Origin: an uncultured Prevotellaceae bacterium
GTDB taxonomy: Bacteria > Bacteroidota > Bacteroidia > Bacteroidales > Bacteroidaceae
DNA length: 64,000 nucleotides
Reading direction: 5' to 3'
Assembly (NCBI GenBank): GCA_900316475.1
Contig: ONDA01000021.1
Coordinates: forward strand, 1-64,000
This document shows positions 8,084 to 17,585 of this stretch, one piece after another (within the stretch, counting starts at the first letter, position 1; each line of letters begins with the position of its first letter). The notes under the pieces are model-generated. The model searched no databases. It was given only the letters and a program-made list of their open reading frames with translations, and was not told where the DNA came from. The position numbers were made by a program, and so were the translations under genes.

Positions 8084-8682
8084 ACGATTACAAGATTATT
8101 CTGGCAAGTAACTCGCCCCGCCGGCGGGAACTCTTGGCGGGCTTAGGCATAGAATTTGAAGTACGAGTGCTACCGGGCATCGACGAGAGTTACCCCGCAT
8201 CGATGCCAGCTGCAGAGACGGCGGAATACATTGCCGGAAAGAAGGCGGCTGCCTATCGACAGGTAATGGCTGACGATGAACTTGTCATCACTGCCGATAC
8301 TGTTGTCATTGTTGGTGATGAGGTGCTTGGAAAACCTGCTGACACACAAATGGCTGCACAGATGTTAAGGAAACTTAGCGGACGGACGCATCAGGTGATG
8401 ACAGGTGTCTGTATGACCACCTCAGAGCAGACGGTAAGTTTTTCTGTGAAGACTGACGTCACATTCAAGCAACTGGCGGAGGACGAGATAGAGTATTACA
8501 TAAAAAAATACCAGCCTCTTGACAAGGCTGGTGCTTATGGTATCCAAGAGTGGATAGGCTACATTGGCTGTACAGGTCTCAACGGTAGTTACTATAACGT
8601 GATGGGATTGCCCGTGCAGCGTATTTATACCGAGTTGCAACGGTTTACTCGTCGGCGTAGTCTTCCAGACTGTCAGCAGTGA
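8077..8682 (+). CDS. maf: Maf-type nucleotide pyrophosphatase
   Basis: 201 residues from ATG 8077, which overlaps the kdsC stop; an upstream in-frame GTG/ATG would add nine basic residues not seen in the family. The N-terminal signature [13 protein letters not shown], the segment [16 protein letters not shown], and the [11 protein letters not shown] motif near residue 150 identify the Maf/YhdE family, which hydrolyses dTTP, UTP and modified pyrimidine nucleotides to the monophosphates. Its last 38 bases overlap the acidic gene on the opposite strand. Confidence 0.9.
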   Translation: MVNDYKIILASNSPRRRELLAGLGIEFEVRVLPGIDESYPASMPAAETAEYIAGKKAAAYRQVMADDELVITADTVVIVGDEVLGKPADTQMAAQMLRKLSGRTHQVMTGVCMTTSEQTVSFSVKTDVTFKQLAEDEIEYYIKKYQPLDKAGAYGIQEWIGYIGCTGLNGSYYNVMGLPVQRIYTELQRFTRRRSLPDCQQ

Positions 8683-9457
8683 TGTCATCGTCGTCACCGC
8701 TTAAGTCCATCATCGTCGAGTAGTTGTCCTCGTTGATATCGTCATCATCAGGTTCATCTATCTCAACGTCATCCTCGTCGGGCTTGTTATAGGTGTCTTC
8801 TATCTCAACATCAGCCTCCTCGTCGTCCTCTTCAAGTTCTTCACTGTTAGGGAACTTCATACGGGGTTTCTCTGCTTCTGGCTTCAGCTTGGCAAAGATG
8901 GCCTCTACCCAAGTGCCTTTCTCTACTTCGAGAACGTCATAGCCGTCGGCCATCTTCTTCTCGTACATACCGCCCTTCTTGTGCAGACGGTCCTTGGGCA
9001 GGGTGGTGGTAGAGATGTCAAAGCCACTCTCGATAATGTCCTTTATAGACTGCGACAGGGAGTCCCATCCACCGCCGAAGTTGCGGTCGAGAACCTCTAC
9101 CAGCTTTGCAGCGGAGATGTGGCGTATGTTCTCATACGTCAAGTCGGTCACTCTGACGATGGGTTTCTTCTTCAGGGCCCAGGTCGTCTTTTGGCTTTCC
9201 GAAAGCTTAACCTGAGCAACCTTATAACCCATCTTCTCGTATTTCTCTTTGGCAGCTTTGGAATCGTCCTTGATTTCCTCTATCAGAAACGCACTGCGTA
9301 TGATATCCTGATAATGGCGGGGATTGTCAAGCACATCGGCATCTTTGTCCGAGATTTCCCAAAGCCTGAAGACATCGTTTTCCTGAAGATCCCAAACGCT
9401 ACTTTTGTTTAATGCTTTGAGCGTCAGACCTTTACTCTTTTCTTCTTTCTTGTCCAT
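8645..9457 (-). CDS. Unrecognised protein with a strongly acidic tail
   Basis: 270 residues from ATG 9457; the longer frame would begin inside the promoter. I do not recognise the family. The N-terminal 60-80 residues look globular (LTLKALNKSSVWDLQENDVF), the middle has a conserved-looking FGGGWDSLSQSIKDIIESGF, and residues of about 195-270 are almost entirely Asp and Glu with a few hydrophobics, resembling the tails of RNA polymerase delta subunit or nucleic-acid-mimicking proteins. There is no signal peptide or membrane segment, so it is cytoplasmic. It is divergent from rarA and converges on maf, overlapping its 3' end by 38 bases. Confidence 0.7.
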   Translation of the reverse strand: MDKKEEKSKGLTLKALNKSSVWDLQENDVFRLWEISDKDADVLDNPRHYQDIIRSAFLIEEIKDDSKAAKEKYEKMGYKVAQVKLSESQKTTWALKKKPIVRVTDLTYENIRHISAAKLVEVLDRNFGGGWDSLSQSIKDIIESGFDISTTTLPKDRLHKKGGMYEKKMADGYDVLEVEKGTWVEAIFAKLKPEAEKPRMKFPNSEELEEDDEEADVEIEDTYNKPDEDDVEIDEPDDDDINEDNYSTMMDLSGDDDDITADSLEDYADE

Positions 9458-9481
9458 ATTAGTGTTATTTGGTTTCTGCTG

Positions 9482-9489
9482 CAAAGATA
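9482..9489 (-). promoter_or_regulatory. -7 box for the acidic-tail gene
   Basis: TATCTTTG on the minus strand, 25 bases before the ATG at 9457. It rules out the longer start at 9484. Confidence 0.6.
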
Positions 9490-9534
9490 GAAAATAATTT
9501 TGATATATGAATTATATTTTACGAAATAATTTTG

Positions 9535-9542
9535 TACCTTTG
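9535..9542 (+). promoter_or_regulatory. -7 box directly before rarA
   Basis: TACCTTTG is followed by 9 bases and then the ATG at 9552. It lies inside the upstream extension of the reading frame, so that extension is not translated from this promoter. The -33 box is weak. Confidence 0.6.
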
Positions 9543-9551
9543 TCGCCGATT

Positions 9552-10826
9552 ATGTCACAACCATTAGCCGAAAGACTGCGTCCCCATACGCTTGACGACT
9601 ACATCGGACAGCAACACCTGGTTGGTGAAGGGGCTGTACTGCGTCGAATGATTGATGCAGGACGAATCTCGTCGTTCATACTCTGGGGCCCGCCCGGAGT
9701 GGGTAAGACAACTTTGGCTCAGATTATTGCCAACCGTTTGGACACACCCTTTTACACGCTATCGGCCGTTACCAGCGGCGTCAAGGATGTGCGCGATGTC
9801 ATTGAAAAGGCTCAAAAGGGACGTTTCTTCAATGCGGCTTCACCTATTCTATTTATTGACGAGATTCACCGTTTCTCGAAATCGCAGCAAGATTCGTTGC
9901 TTGGTGCTGTCGAACGTGGCATTGTGACACTCATCGGTGCTACGACAGAGAATCCATCGTTTGAGGTGATACGTCCGCTGTTATCACGCTGTCAGCTTTA
10001 TGTGCTGAAGTCGTTGGAGAAAGACGACCTGTTGAAGCTGTTGCATCGTGCTGTCACCACCGATGTCATACTGAAGGAGCGTCATATAGAACTGAAGCAG
10101 ACAGACGCCTTGCTGCGCTTCAGCGGTGGCGATGCCCGAAAGTTGCTTAATATCCTGGAGTTGGTCGTTGAGGCCGAGTCGGGTGAGGTCATTATCACCG
10201 ACGAGCTGGTGGTGTCACGTCTGCAACAGAATCCTTTGGCTTATGACAAAGACGGCGAGATGCACTATGACATCATCTCAGCTTTCATAAAGAGTATACG
10301 AGGTAGCGATCCTGATGCAGCCATCTATTGGCTGGCTCGTATGATAGAGGGTGGGGAGGATCCTAAGTTCATTGCCCGACGACTGGTCATCTCTGCAGCA
10401 GAGGACATAGGCTTGGCCAATCCCAATGCACTGTTGTTGGCAAATACCGCTTTCGATGTGATTCAGAAGATAGGCTGGCCTGAAGGTCGTATTCCCCTGG
10501 CTGAAGCAACAGTTTATCTGGCCACGTCGCCCAAGAGCAATTCCGCCTATCTTGCTATTGACAGTGCCTTGCAGTTGGTGCGTCAGACGGGCAATAAGCC
10601 TGTGCCGCTGCCTATCCGCAATGCGCCGACACAGCTGATGAAAGAATTAGGCTATCACGACGGTTATAAATATCCTCATGACTTTCCCGGTCATTTTACG
10701 CCCCAGCAGTATATGCCCGATGACTTACAGAACGAAAGAATATGGCACGCGCAACATTCGCCGTCGGAACAGAAACTCTATGAGCGCATGGTTGCCTATT
10801 GGGGTGACCGTTATAAAGATGAATGA
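9552..10826 (+). CDS. rarA: Replication-associated recombination protein A (RarA/MgsA AAA ATPase)
   Basis: 424 residues from ATG 9552. RarA is a clamp-loader-like AAA+ ATPase that acts at stalled forks. The start MSQPLAERLRPHTLDDYIGQ is the standard beginning of the family, which supports this start over the upstream one. Walker A is GPPGVGKTT (about 44-52), Walker B is LFIDEIHRFSKSQQD, sensor 1 is IGATTENPSFEV, and the C-terminal tetramerisation domain contains RRLVISAAEDIGLANP. It overlaps the next gene by 4 bases (ATGA). Confidence 0.93.
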   Translation: MSQPLAERLRPHTLDDYIGQQHLVGEGAVLRRMIDAGRISSFILWGPPGVGKTTLAQIIANRLDTPFYTLSAVTSGVKDVRDVIEKAQKGRFFNAASPILFIDEIHRFSKSQQDSLLGAVERGIVTLIGATTENPSFEVIRPLLSRCQLYVLKSLEKDDLLKLLHRAVTTDVILKERHIELKQTDALLRFSGGDARKLLNILELVVEAESGEVIITDELVVSRLQQNPLAYDKDGEMHYDIISAFIKSIRGSDPDAAIYWLARMIEGGEDPKFIARRLVISAAEDIGLANPNALLLANTAFDVIQKIGWPEGRIPLAEATVYLATSPKSNSAYLAIDSALQLVRQTGNKPVPLPIRNAPTQLMKELGYHDGYKYPHDFPGHFTPQQYMPDDLQNERIWHAQHSPSEQKLYERMVAYWGDRYKDE

Positions 10827-11443
10827 TGGAGCAGGATATCGTTATCAATATTATTGAGTTGCTGGGAACTTTCGCTTTTGCCATTTCGGGCATCCGTCAT
10901 GCTGCTGCCAAGCAGTTTGACTGGTTTGGCGGCTATGTCTGCGGCATTGCCGTAGCTATTGGCGGCGGTACTATCCGTGATGTCATGTTAGGGACGATAC
11001 CGTTCTGGATGACAACCCCTATTTATTTGATATGTACGGCCGTAGCCCTTTTGACTGTTGCTTTCTTCGGCAAATGGATGGAGCCGCTGAAGAATGCGTG
11101 GTTTGTCTTTGACACTTTGGGCCTGGCACTTTTTACGATTGCCGGTATTCAGAAATCACTCGCTTTTGGCCAGCCCTTCTGGGTAGCTATTATCATGGGG
11201 TGTATCACAGGTTCTGCGGGTGGTGTCATCCGCGATGTACTGTTGAACAACGAACCAGTCATTTTCCATAAGGAGATTTACGCTATGGCTTGTGTGCTGG
11301 GCGGTATCGTCTATTGGGGATTGATGGAGTTAGGTGTACCTGTTGAAGTGACAGCTGTTGCGTCCTTTATTACAACCTGTCTGATACGGTTTCTTGCCGT
11401 GCGTTACCACATTTCGCTTCCTACACTCAAGAGCGAGGATTAG
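10823..11443 (+). CDS. TRIC/UPF0126 family membrane channel protein
   Basis: 206 residues with about seven hydrophobic segments arranged as two repeats. Each repeat carries the family motif: GIAVAIGGGTIRDVMLG near residue 50 and TGSAGGVIRDVLLN near 135. The family (formerly UPF0126, YadS/YicG) is the bacterial relative of trimeric intracellular cation channels and forms potassium-permeable pores in the inner membrane. It follows rarA with a 4-base overlap and converges with the DEAD helicase gene, overlapping its 3' end by 17 bases. Confidence 0.87.
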   Translation: MMEQDIVINIIELLGTFAFAISGIRHAAAKQFDWFGGYVCGIAVAIGGGTIRDVMLGTIPFWMTTPIYLICTAVALLTVAFFGKWMEPLKNAWFVFDTLGLALFTIAGIQKSLAFGQPFWVAIIMGCITGSAGGVIRDVLLNNEPVIFHKEIYAMACVLGGIVYWGLMELGVPVEVTAVASFITTCLIRFLAVRYHISLPTLKSED

Positions 11444-12692
11444 ACTTATTGTTGCGCGGACGGTTCTGTCGTTTGCCATTGCCGTGACTGTGCCAGCGGC
11501 CATGTCTGCGCGTGTTGGAACGTTTCTTTTCGCGCTTCGTATATTCGGGCCCTTCTCCTATTCCTTCGGGTAATGGGTTCTTCAGCACCTCCTTGCCTAA
11601 GAAGTGCTCTATTTCATGGAACTTGCCCATCTCTGCCTCATTGACAAAGGTGATAGCCACACCATCGCGGTCGGCACGTGCCGTACGACCGATGCGGTGT
11701 ACGTAATCCTCAGCATCGTGTGGCACGTCGTAGTTGATGACGATGCGAATGTCATCGATGTCGATACCTCGGCTGACGATGTCGGTAGCTACAAGAACGT
11801 CTACCTGTCCGGCCTTGAAACGGTACATCACGTCGTCGCGGTCAGCCTGAGACAGGTCGCTGTGCATTTCGGCACAGTTTATCTTCATACGCTTCAGCTG
11901 GCGGGCAATCTCCTTTACACGGTCTTTCTTGCCGCTGAAGATGATGACGCGCTGCAAGTCGCCAGCTTTGAACAGATGCTCGATAATCTTGAGTTTCTGA
12001 GGGTCATAGCAGACGTATGCCGACTGCTGAATTTTCTCTGCAGGCTTCGAGACGGCCAGCTTGATTTCTACGGGGTCGTGTAGTAATGAGACGGCCAACT
12101 CTCGAATCTTTGAAGGCATCGTGGCTGAGAACATGACGCGCTGACAGGTCGTTGGCAATTCCTTGACGATGCGCATGATATCTTCCGAGAAGCCCATGTC
12201 CAGCATTCTGTCGGCCTCGTCAAGAACGAAGAACGAACAGCGTGACAGGTCAAGATTGCCAACCTTCAGATGGCTCAGCAGGCGTCCTGGTGTCGCTATG
12301 AGTACGTCGGCTCCGAGGCGCATGCCACGCAGCTCCTGATCGTAGCGGCCACCATCATTGCCACCATAGACGGCCACTGAAGACACGCCGTCCAGATAGT
12401 AGCCGAAGCCTTGCATGGCTTGGTCTATTTGTTGAGCTAATTCGCGGGTCGGCGACATGATGACACAGTTGATGGCATCCTTCGGATAGTCACCGTCATC
12501 AAGCATGGAAAGTATTGGCAGCAGGTAGGCAGCCGTCTTTCCCGTGCCTGTTTGTGCTACGCCTAAGACGTCATAGCCATCGAGTATTTCAGGAATACAC
12601 TTCTCTTGTATAGGCGTCATATCGTCGAAACGCATGTCATAGAGCGCATCGAGGATGTTATCGTTAAGATAGGTTTCTTCAAATTTCATCAC
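11427..12692 (-). CDS. DEAD-box RNA helicase (RhlE-like)
   Basis: 421 residues. Helicase motifs in order: Q motif MTPIQEKCIPEILDG (25-39), motif I AQTGTGKT, PTRELAQQ, motif II VLDEADRML, motif III FSATMP, ATDIVSRGIDID and the motif VI HRIGRTARA. The tail after about residue 380 is very basic (RRHGRWHSHGNGKRQNRP), as in RhlE proteins, and probably binds RNA. It starts 15 bases after the LptF/G gene stops and is the last gene of the lon operon. A second Met follows directly, so the start could be one codon later. Confidence 0.9.
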   Translation of the reverse strand: MMKFEETYLNDNILDALYDMRFDDMTPIQEKCIPEILDGYDVLGVAQTGTGKTAAYLLPILSMLDDGDYPKDAINCVIMSPTRELAQQIDQAMQGFGYYLDGVSSVAVYGGNDGGRYDQELRGMRLGADVLIATPGRLLSHLKVGNLDLSRCSFFVLDEADRMLDMGFSEDIMRIVKELPTTCQRVMFSATMPSKIRELAVSLLHDPVEIKLAVSKPAEKIQQSAYVCYDPQKLKIIEHLFKAGDLQRVIIFSGKKDRVKEIARQLKRMKINCAEMHSDLSQADRDDVMYRFKAGQVDVLVATDIVSRGIDIDDIRIVINYDVPHDAEDYVHRIGRTARADRDGVAITFVNEAEMGKFHEIEHFLGKEVLKNPLPEGIGEGPEYTKREKKRSNTRRHGRWHSHGNGKRQNRPRNNKSNPRS

Positions 12693-12707
12693 ATTACAAA
12701 TTGTAAA

Positions 12708-13892
12708 TTAGTTAGGGGCTTGTCGCCAACAGAAATAGGCGATGAAAACATATAACAGATTAGGTATCCACTCTGCCAAAATGGCCGGAGTTCCTGCATT
12801 GATGGCAAATGTGGCAGAGATGGTTTGTAACAGGATATAAGCGAACGACAAGGCCAGTCCGATGCCCAAGTAGAGGCCCATGCCGCCTTTGCGCTTTCGC
12901 GACGAGAGTGAAGCACCGATAACGGTCAGGATGAACGAGGCAAAGGACATGGCTATGCGCTTATGATACTCCACCTCATACTGTACGACGTTCTGCGAAC
13001 CGCGCTCTTGCTGTTTTGAGATATATTCGCGCAACTCGGGGCTTGTGAACGTCTCTTGCTGTCCCTTTGAGAACACCAAGTCCATTGGCTCCATCATGAC
13101 CATCGTGTCTAATTCCATGCCAGACTTTATTTCCTCACGTAAACCCTTTAACGTGCGAATCTTGTAATTCTGGGCACGCCAATGGAACCGTGATTCGCTG
13201 ATGGTGTCATAACGTATGACGCTGGCTGTCATGTGACTGACGAGCTTCTTCTTCTCAAACTTGTCTAACGAAAAGCCGTAGCCGGTTTTTGTTTGGTCAT
13301 CATATTGCTGTATGTATGCGATAATGCCTTTGCCAACCTGGAGTTGTACGTTGGCTGCTGAAGTAATCTTTTTGTCGTTCTTGTATTGCGACTCGAAGTT
13401 TTGACGGATAATAGTCCCCTGAGGTATAACGTAGGAGCCGAGGTAGAAATTTAGCGCAGCAATGAGGGACGCTGAGATGAAGTAAGGGCGCATCAGCCGT
13501 TTGAAACTTAGGCCAGAAGCCAGCATAGCGATAATCTCGCTGTTGCCGGCCAGCTTCGATGTGAAGAATATCACTGCGATAAAGACGAACAGCGGCGAGA
13601 ACAGGTTGGCGAAGTACGGTACGAAGTTGGCATAATAGTCAAACACGATAGCTCTCAGCGGTGCGTGATTTGTGGTAAACTTTGCCAGGTTCTCATTGAC
13701 GTCAAAGACGATAGATATTGATATAATCAGCAGAATCGAGTAGATGTATGTGCCGATGAATTTTTTGATGATATACCGGTCAATGCGCGTCAGATAGTGA
13801 AAAGGGTTGAGATACTTCAAGTAGCTCAGCCAATGACCAATATGATGCAGCGCACGGCCAATGTGTGTCAGGATAGTTTTCAGCTTCTTCAT
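12708..13892 (-). CDS. LptF/LptG family lipopolysaccharide transport permease
   Basis: 394 residues of the YjgP/YjgQ family. These are the membrane subunits that, with LptB, pull lipopolysaccharide out of the inner membrane. There are three hydrophobic segments at the N-terminal side (about 45-70, 95-125, 140-160), including LFVFIAVIFFTSKLAGNSEIIAMLASG which is the family hallmark, a large periplasmic domain, and three more near the C-terminus. I cannot tell LptF from LptG; Bacteroidota have diverged copies. It overlaps the tgt stop by 4 bases. Confidence 0.87.
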   Translation of the reverse strand: MKKLKTILTHIGRALHHIGHWLSYLKYLNPFHYLTRIDRYIIKKFIGTYIYSILLIISISIVFDVNENLAKFTTNHAPLRAIVFDYYANFVPYFANLFSPLFVFIAVIFFTSKLAGNSEIIAMLASGLSFKRLMRPYFISASLIAALNFYLGSYVIPQGTIIRQNFESQYKNDKKITSAANVQLQVGKGIIAYIQQYDDQTKTGYGFSLDKFEKKKLVSHMTASVIRYDTISESRFHWRAQNYKIRTLKGLREEIKSGMELDTMVMMEPMDLVFSKGQQETFTSPELREYISKQQERGSQNVVQYEVEYHKRIAMSFASFILTVIGASLSSRKRKGGMGLYLGIGLALSFAYILLQTISATFAINAGTPAILAEWIPNLLYVFIAYFCWRQAPN

Positions 13893-15016
13893 CTCCTTCT
13901 TCCAAGTTGTTCAATGACAGAGCGTTTCCACACGACGAAGTCGCCCTGCTCAATATGCGTGCGGGCGTCGGTGACCAGTCTGAGATAGAACGCCAAGTTG
14001 TGTATCGAGGCAATCTGCATGGCCAACAGCTCTTGCGCCTTGAACAGATGATGCAGATAAGCCTTTGTGTGAATACGGTCGATGTCGCAGCCGTCAGGGT
14101 CAATCGGTGTGAAGTCCTGTTCCCACTTCTTGTTGCGCATATTCATCGTGCCCTCATAGGTGAAGAGCAATGCATTACGCCCGTTACGTGTAGGCATGAC
14201 ACAGTCGAACATATCCACGCCGCGCTCAATGGCCTCGAGGATGTTCTGTGGTGTGCCGACTCCCATCAGATAACGTGGCTTGTCCTTGGGCAGAATCTCG
14301 TTGACGACCTCAATCATTTCGTACATCACCTCCGTTGGCTCACCTACTGCCAGTCCGCCGATGGCGTTGCCGTCAGCCCCTTTGTCAGCCACGTACTTGG
14401 CGGCTTCCTGACGCAAGTCTTTATAGGTACACCCCTGTACGATGGGGAAGAGGCTCTGCTGATAGCCGTAGAGCGGCTCTGTCTCATTGAAGCGCTTGAT
14501 GCAGCGGTCGAGCCAGCGCTGGGTCAGTCCTAACGAGTTCTTGGCATACTGATAGTCACTCTGTCCTGGCGGGCACTCGTCTAATGCCATCATAATGTCG
14601 GCACCGATGATGCGTTCTGTCTCCATGACGTTTTCCGGCGTGAAGATGTGCTTCGAGCCGTCAATATGTGAGCGGAATTCGCAACCTTCTTCACGTAGCT
14701 TGCGGATGCCTGTCAGCGAGAAGACCTGGAAACCGCCGGAGTCTGTCAGTATGGGGCGGTCCCAAGTGTTGAACTGATGTAGCCCGCCGGCCTTCCTCAG
14801 TGTGTCGAGTCCTGGACGCAAGTAGAGATGATAGGTGTTGCCCAGAATAATCTGTGCCTTCACCTGTTCGCGCAGTTCAGCAAAATGCACGCCCTTGACG
14901 GAGCCTGCCGTGCCTACGGGCATAAAGATAGGTGTCTTGATTTGTCCGTGGTCTGTTGTTATCAAGCCTGTGCGTGCATCGCTGGCGTTGTCGCTATGTT
15001 CTACTTTGAAGGTCAT
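13889..15016 (-). CDS. tgt: tRNA-guanine transglycosylase (Tgt)
   Basis: 375 residues. Tgt exchanges guanine 34 of tRNAs with GUN anticodons for the queuine precursor preQ1. The catalytic TDSGGFQVFSL motif is at residues 91-101, GGLAVGEP lies mid-protein, and the nucleophile Asp is in MFDCVMPTRNGRNA. Canonical Tgt binds zinc through Cys-x-Cys-x2-Cys and a later His. Here the segment reads PIDPDGCDIDRIHTKAYLHH, with only one Cys, while the His in IASIHNLAF is kept, so the usual zinc site is broken. Both ends overlap neighbours by 4 bases. Confidence 0.92.
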   Translation of the reverse strand: MTFKVEHSDNASDARTGLITTDHGQIKTPIFMPVGTAGSVKGVHFAELREQVKAQIILGNTYHLYLRPGLDTLRKAGGLHQFNTWDRPILTDSGGFQVFSLTGIRKLREEGCEFRSHIDGSKHIFTPENVMETERIIGADIMMALDECPPGQSDYQYAKNSLGLTQRWLDRCIKRFNETEPLYGYQQSLFPIVQGCTYKDLRQEAAKYVADKGADGNAIGGLAVGEPTEVMYEMIEVVNEILPKDKPRYLMGVGTPQNILEAIERGVDMFDCVMPTRNGRNALLFTYEGTMNMRNKKWEQDFTPIDPDGCDIDRIHTKAYLHHLFKAQELLAMQIASIHNLAFYLRLVTDARTHIEQGDFVVWKRSVIEQLGRRR

Positions 15017-17487
15017 TTCTTCTCGTCTTTTTTCTCGTCATCCTCTGGTATTGTGAAGTCGGTGGGATTCTTCACAATTTCTTTGGTCAATGCGAAGTCC
15101 CAGACGTCCTGTACGTTTTCGACATAGTGGAAGGTGACGCCCTTGAGATATGTGTCAGGAATCTCGTTGACGTCTTTCTCGTTCTCGCGGCACATTATGA
15201 TATCCGTGATGCCGGCACGCTTGGCAGCCAGAATTTTCTCCTTGATACCACCTACGGGTAGCACCTTTCCGCGCAGGGTAATCTCTCCCGTCATTGCCGT
15301 ATTCTTGCGCACCTTGCGTTGTGTCAGTGCCGAGGCAATAGACGTGGCAATGGTGATGCCAGCCGAAGGGCCGTCCTTGGGCGTAGCACCTTCCGGTACG
15401 TGGATGTGTATGTTCCAATGGTCGAAGATACGGTAGTCGACGCCTATCCTGTCGACATGCGCCTTGACGTACTCCAAGGCTATGACAGCCGATTCCTTCA
15501 TCACGTCGCCTAAGTTGCCCGTCAGCGTCAGCTTGCCTGCCTTGCCTTTTGACAGCGATGTTTCAATGAAGAGTATTTCGCCGCCCACGCTCGTCCACGC
15601 AAGCCCCGTCACGACGCCAGCATAATCATTACCTTGGTAGATGTCGCGATAGAAGGGCGGATTACCCAACAGCTCTTCCACCTCCGTAGGGGTCATCTTG
15701 GTGTAGGGCATCTCGCCATTCAGGGCCTGCTTGAAGGCCAGTTTGCGCATGGCCTTGTTGATTTGCTTCTCCAGCTGTCTGACGCCGCTCTCGCGGGTAT
15801 AGCGCTCGATGATCATCTCTATGGCGGCCTTGTTGAAGGAAGGCTTGGGCGATACCGTGTTAAGGCCCGTATTCTCCATCTCGCGGGGAATAAGGTGACG
15901 TTTGGCTATCTCTATCTTTTCCTCGGTAATGTAGCCTGAAACCTCGATAATCTCCATACGGTCGCGCAGGGGACCGGGTATGGTAGCGAGGTTGTTGGCC
16001 GTTGCAATGAACAGCACCTTCGACAAGTCATAGTCCACGTCGAGGTAATTGTCATGGAAGGCATTGTTCTGCTCGGGGTCGAGCACCTCAAGCAGTGCCG
16101 ATGCCGGGTCGCCGTTATGCGTGTTCTGCGTCACCTTGTCTATCTCGTCGAGAATGAAGACGGGGTTCGAAGAACCGGCTTTCTGTATGCTCTTGATGAT
16201 ACGTCCGGGCATTGCGCCGATATAGGTGCGGCGGTGGCCGCGAATCTCTGCCTCGTCGTGCAGTCCGCCCAGCGATATACGTACATACTTACGCTTCATG
16301 GCGGCGGCAATAGACTTGCCTAACGAGGTCTTACCCACGCCCGGAGGGCCATAGAGACAGATGATGGGCGACTTCAGGTCGCCGCGCAGTGACAGTACTG
16401 ACATATACTCCAGTATGCGCTCCTTCACCTTCTCCATGCCATAGTGGTCGTGGTCGAGAATCCTCTGTGCACGTTTCAGGTTCAAGTCGTCTTCAGTAAA
16501 CTCGCCCCAAGGCAGGTCGACCATCGTCTGCAGATACGTTAGCTGTACGTTGAAGTCAGGACTTTGCGGGTTTAGCGTATCCAGTTTGTCCGCCTCTTTG
16601 TAGAACACCTTTGCCACCTCTTCCGGCCATAGCTTCTTCTCAGCTTTCTTCAGCAGTTCCGTCTTCTCGGGCGCACTCTCGCCGTTACCCATTTCTGCCT
16701 GCAGATTCTTGATTTGCTGCTGCAGGAAGTAGTTGCGCTGCTGCTCGTCAAGGTCTTCACGCGTCTTGTTGCGGATGTCGGCCTTCAGGTGCTGCAAGTT
16801 GATTTCGCGGTTCAGCACCTTCATGGTGGCAAACAGGCGCTCCTTCACCGACTCTGTTTCCAGGAGCATCATTTTGTCCTTGATGCTGAACGGCATGTTC
16901 GAGCAGGTGAAGTTCAGCGCCATGACGTCGTTCGAGATGTTCTGCACGGCAAACGTGGCCTCGTCGGGTATCTCGTCGCTCATGTTGATGTAGTCGTTCA
17001 CCTGTTTGCGCAGGTCCTGCATAGCGGTGCGGAACTCCTTGTCACGTTTCTCGGGGCTTATCTCGGGTGCGGGCTCCACATGTCCTGTCAGGTAGGGTTC
17101 GTCGCTGATGATGTCTATCAGCTTCATTCGTCCCAGAGCCTGGATGATAGCCGTGATGTTACCGTTAGGCAGCGTCAGCTGCTTGACGATCTTGGCAAAG
17201 ACGCCATATTCGTATAAATCATCTTTTGTAGGTTCGTCCACTTCAGGGTCGCGTTGGCAGACGATACCAATCACCAGTTGTTTCTTCTCGGCACGCTTGA
17301 TGAGCGTTGAGCTCGATTCGCGGCCGATGAGGATGGGCGACACCACGCCTGGGAAAAGCACCAGGTTACGAACGGCAAGGATAGGCAGTTCGTCGGGCGT
17401 GGGCACGCCGTTAATCAGGTCCTTAAAATCTCCTTCAATGTCGGCAATCATTGAGAATGCCTTGTTATTCTGACTTTCTAAAAACAT
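15013..17487 (-). CDS. lon: Lon ATP-dependent protease
   Basis: 824 residues, full length for LonA. The N-terminal substrate-binding domain begins at [15 protein letters not shown], a coiled coil follows, Walker A is GPPGVGKTS, and the protease domain has Ser in KDGPSAGIT near residue 708 and the catalytic Lys in [15 protein letters not shown]. It degrades misfolded and regulatory proteins in the cytoplasm. The last 20 residues are acidic and basic ([10 protein letters not shown]). It is first of four genes with tgt, the Lpt permease and the DEAD helicase, and is divergent from trmN6. Confidence 0.95.
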   Translation of the reverse strand: MFLESQNNKAFSMIADIEGDFKDLINGVPTPDELPILAVRNLVLFPGVVSPILIGRESSSTLIKRAEKKQLVIGIVCQRDPEVDEPTKDDLYEYGVFAKIVKQLTLPNGNITAIIQALGRMKLIDIISDEPYLTGHVEPAPEISPEKRDKEFRTAMQDLRKQVNDYINMSDEIPDEATFAVQNISNDVMALNFTCSNMPFSIKDKMMLLETESVKERLFATMKVLNREINLQHLKADIRNKTREDLDEQQRNYFLQQQIKNLQAEMGNGESAPEKTELLKKAEKKLWPEEVAKVFYKEADKLDTLNPQSPDFNVQLTYLQTMVDLPWGEFTEDDLNLKRAQRILDHDHYGMEKVKERILEYMSVLSLRGDLKSPIICLYGPPGVGKTSLGKSIAAAMKRKYVRISLGGLHDEAEIRGHRRTYIGAMPGRIIKSIQKAGSSNPVFILDEIDKVTQNTHNGDPASALLEVLDPEQNNAFHDNYLDVDYDLSKVLFIATANNLATIPGPLRDRMEIIEVSGYITEEKIEIAKRHLIPREMENTGLNTVSPKPSFNKAAIEMIIERYTRESGVRQLEKQINKAMRKLAFKQALNGEMPYTKMTPTEVEELLGNPPFYRDIYQGNDYAGVVTGLAWTSVGGEILFIETSLSKGKAGKLTLTGNLGDVMKESAVIALEYVKAHVDRIGVDYRIFDHWNIHIHVPEGATPKDGPSAGITIATSIASALTQRKVRKNTAMTGEITLRGKVLPVGGIKEKILAAKRAGITDIIMCRENEKDVNEIPDTYLKGVTFHYVENVQDVWDFALTKEIVKNPTDFTIPEDDEKKDEKK

Positions 17488-17507
17488 ATTACAACTTTAA
17501 GAGCGTG

Positions 17508-17515
17508 CAAAGTTA
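17508..17515 (-). promoter_or_regulatory. -7 box for the lon operon
   Basis: TAACTTTG on the minus strand, 21 bases upstream of the lon ATG. There is no clear -33 TTTG and I see no heat-shock operator. It lies back to back with the trmN6 promoter about 55 bases away. Confidence 0.6.
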
Positions 17516-17568
17516 CGAAATTTAATTGAGATTTGCTAACAGATAGCCGATAATTAACAAAAAATGTG

Positions 17569-17576
17569 TATCTTTG
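17569..17576 (+). promoter_or_regulatory. -7 box directly before trmN6
   Basis: TATCTTTG followed by 9 bases and the ATG at 17586. The sequence from the -7 box to the ATG (TTTGTGCCCGATTATG) is almost the same as that at rarA. Confidence 0.6.
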
Positions 17577-17585
17577 TGCCCGATT

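Noticed and set aside
9507-9551. Longer N-terminus for RarA from ATG 9507
   Set aside because: The TACCTTTG -7 box lies inside this stretch, and the family begins at MSQPLAERLRP.
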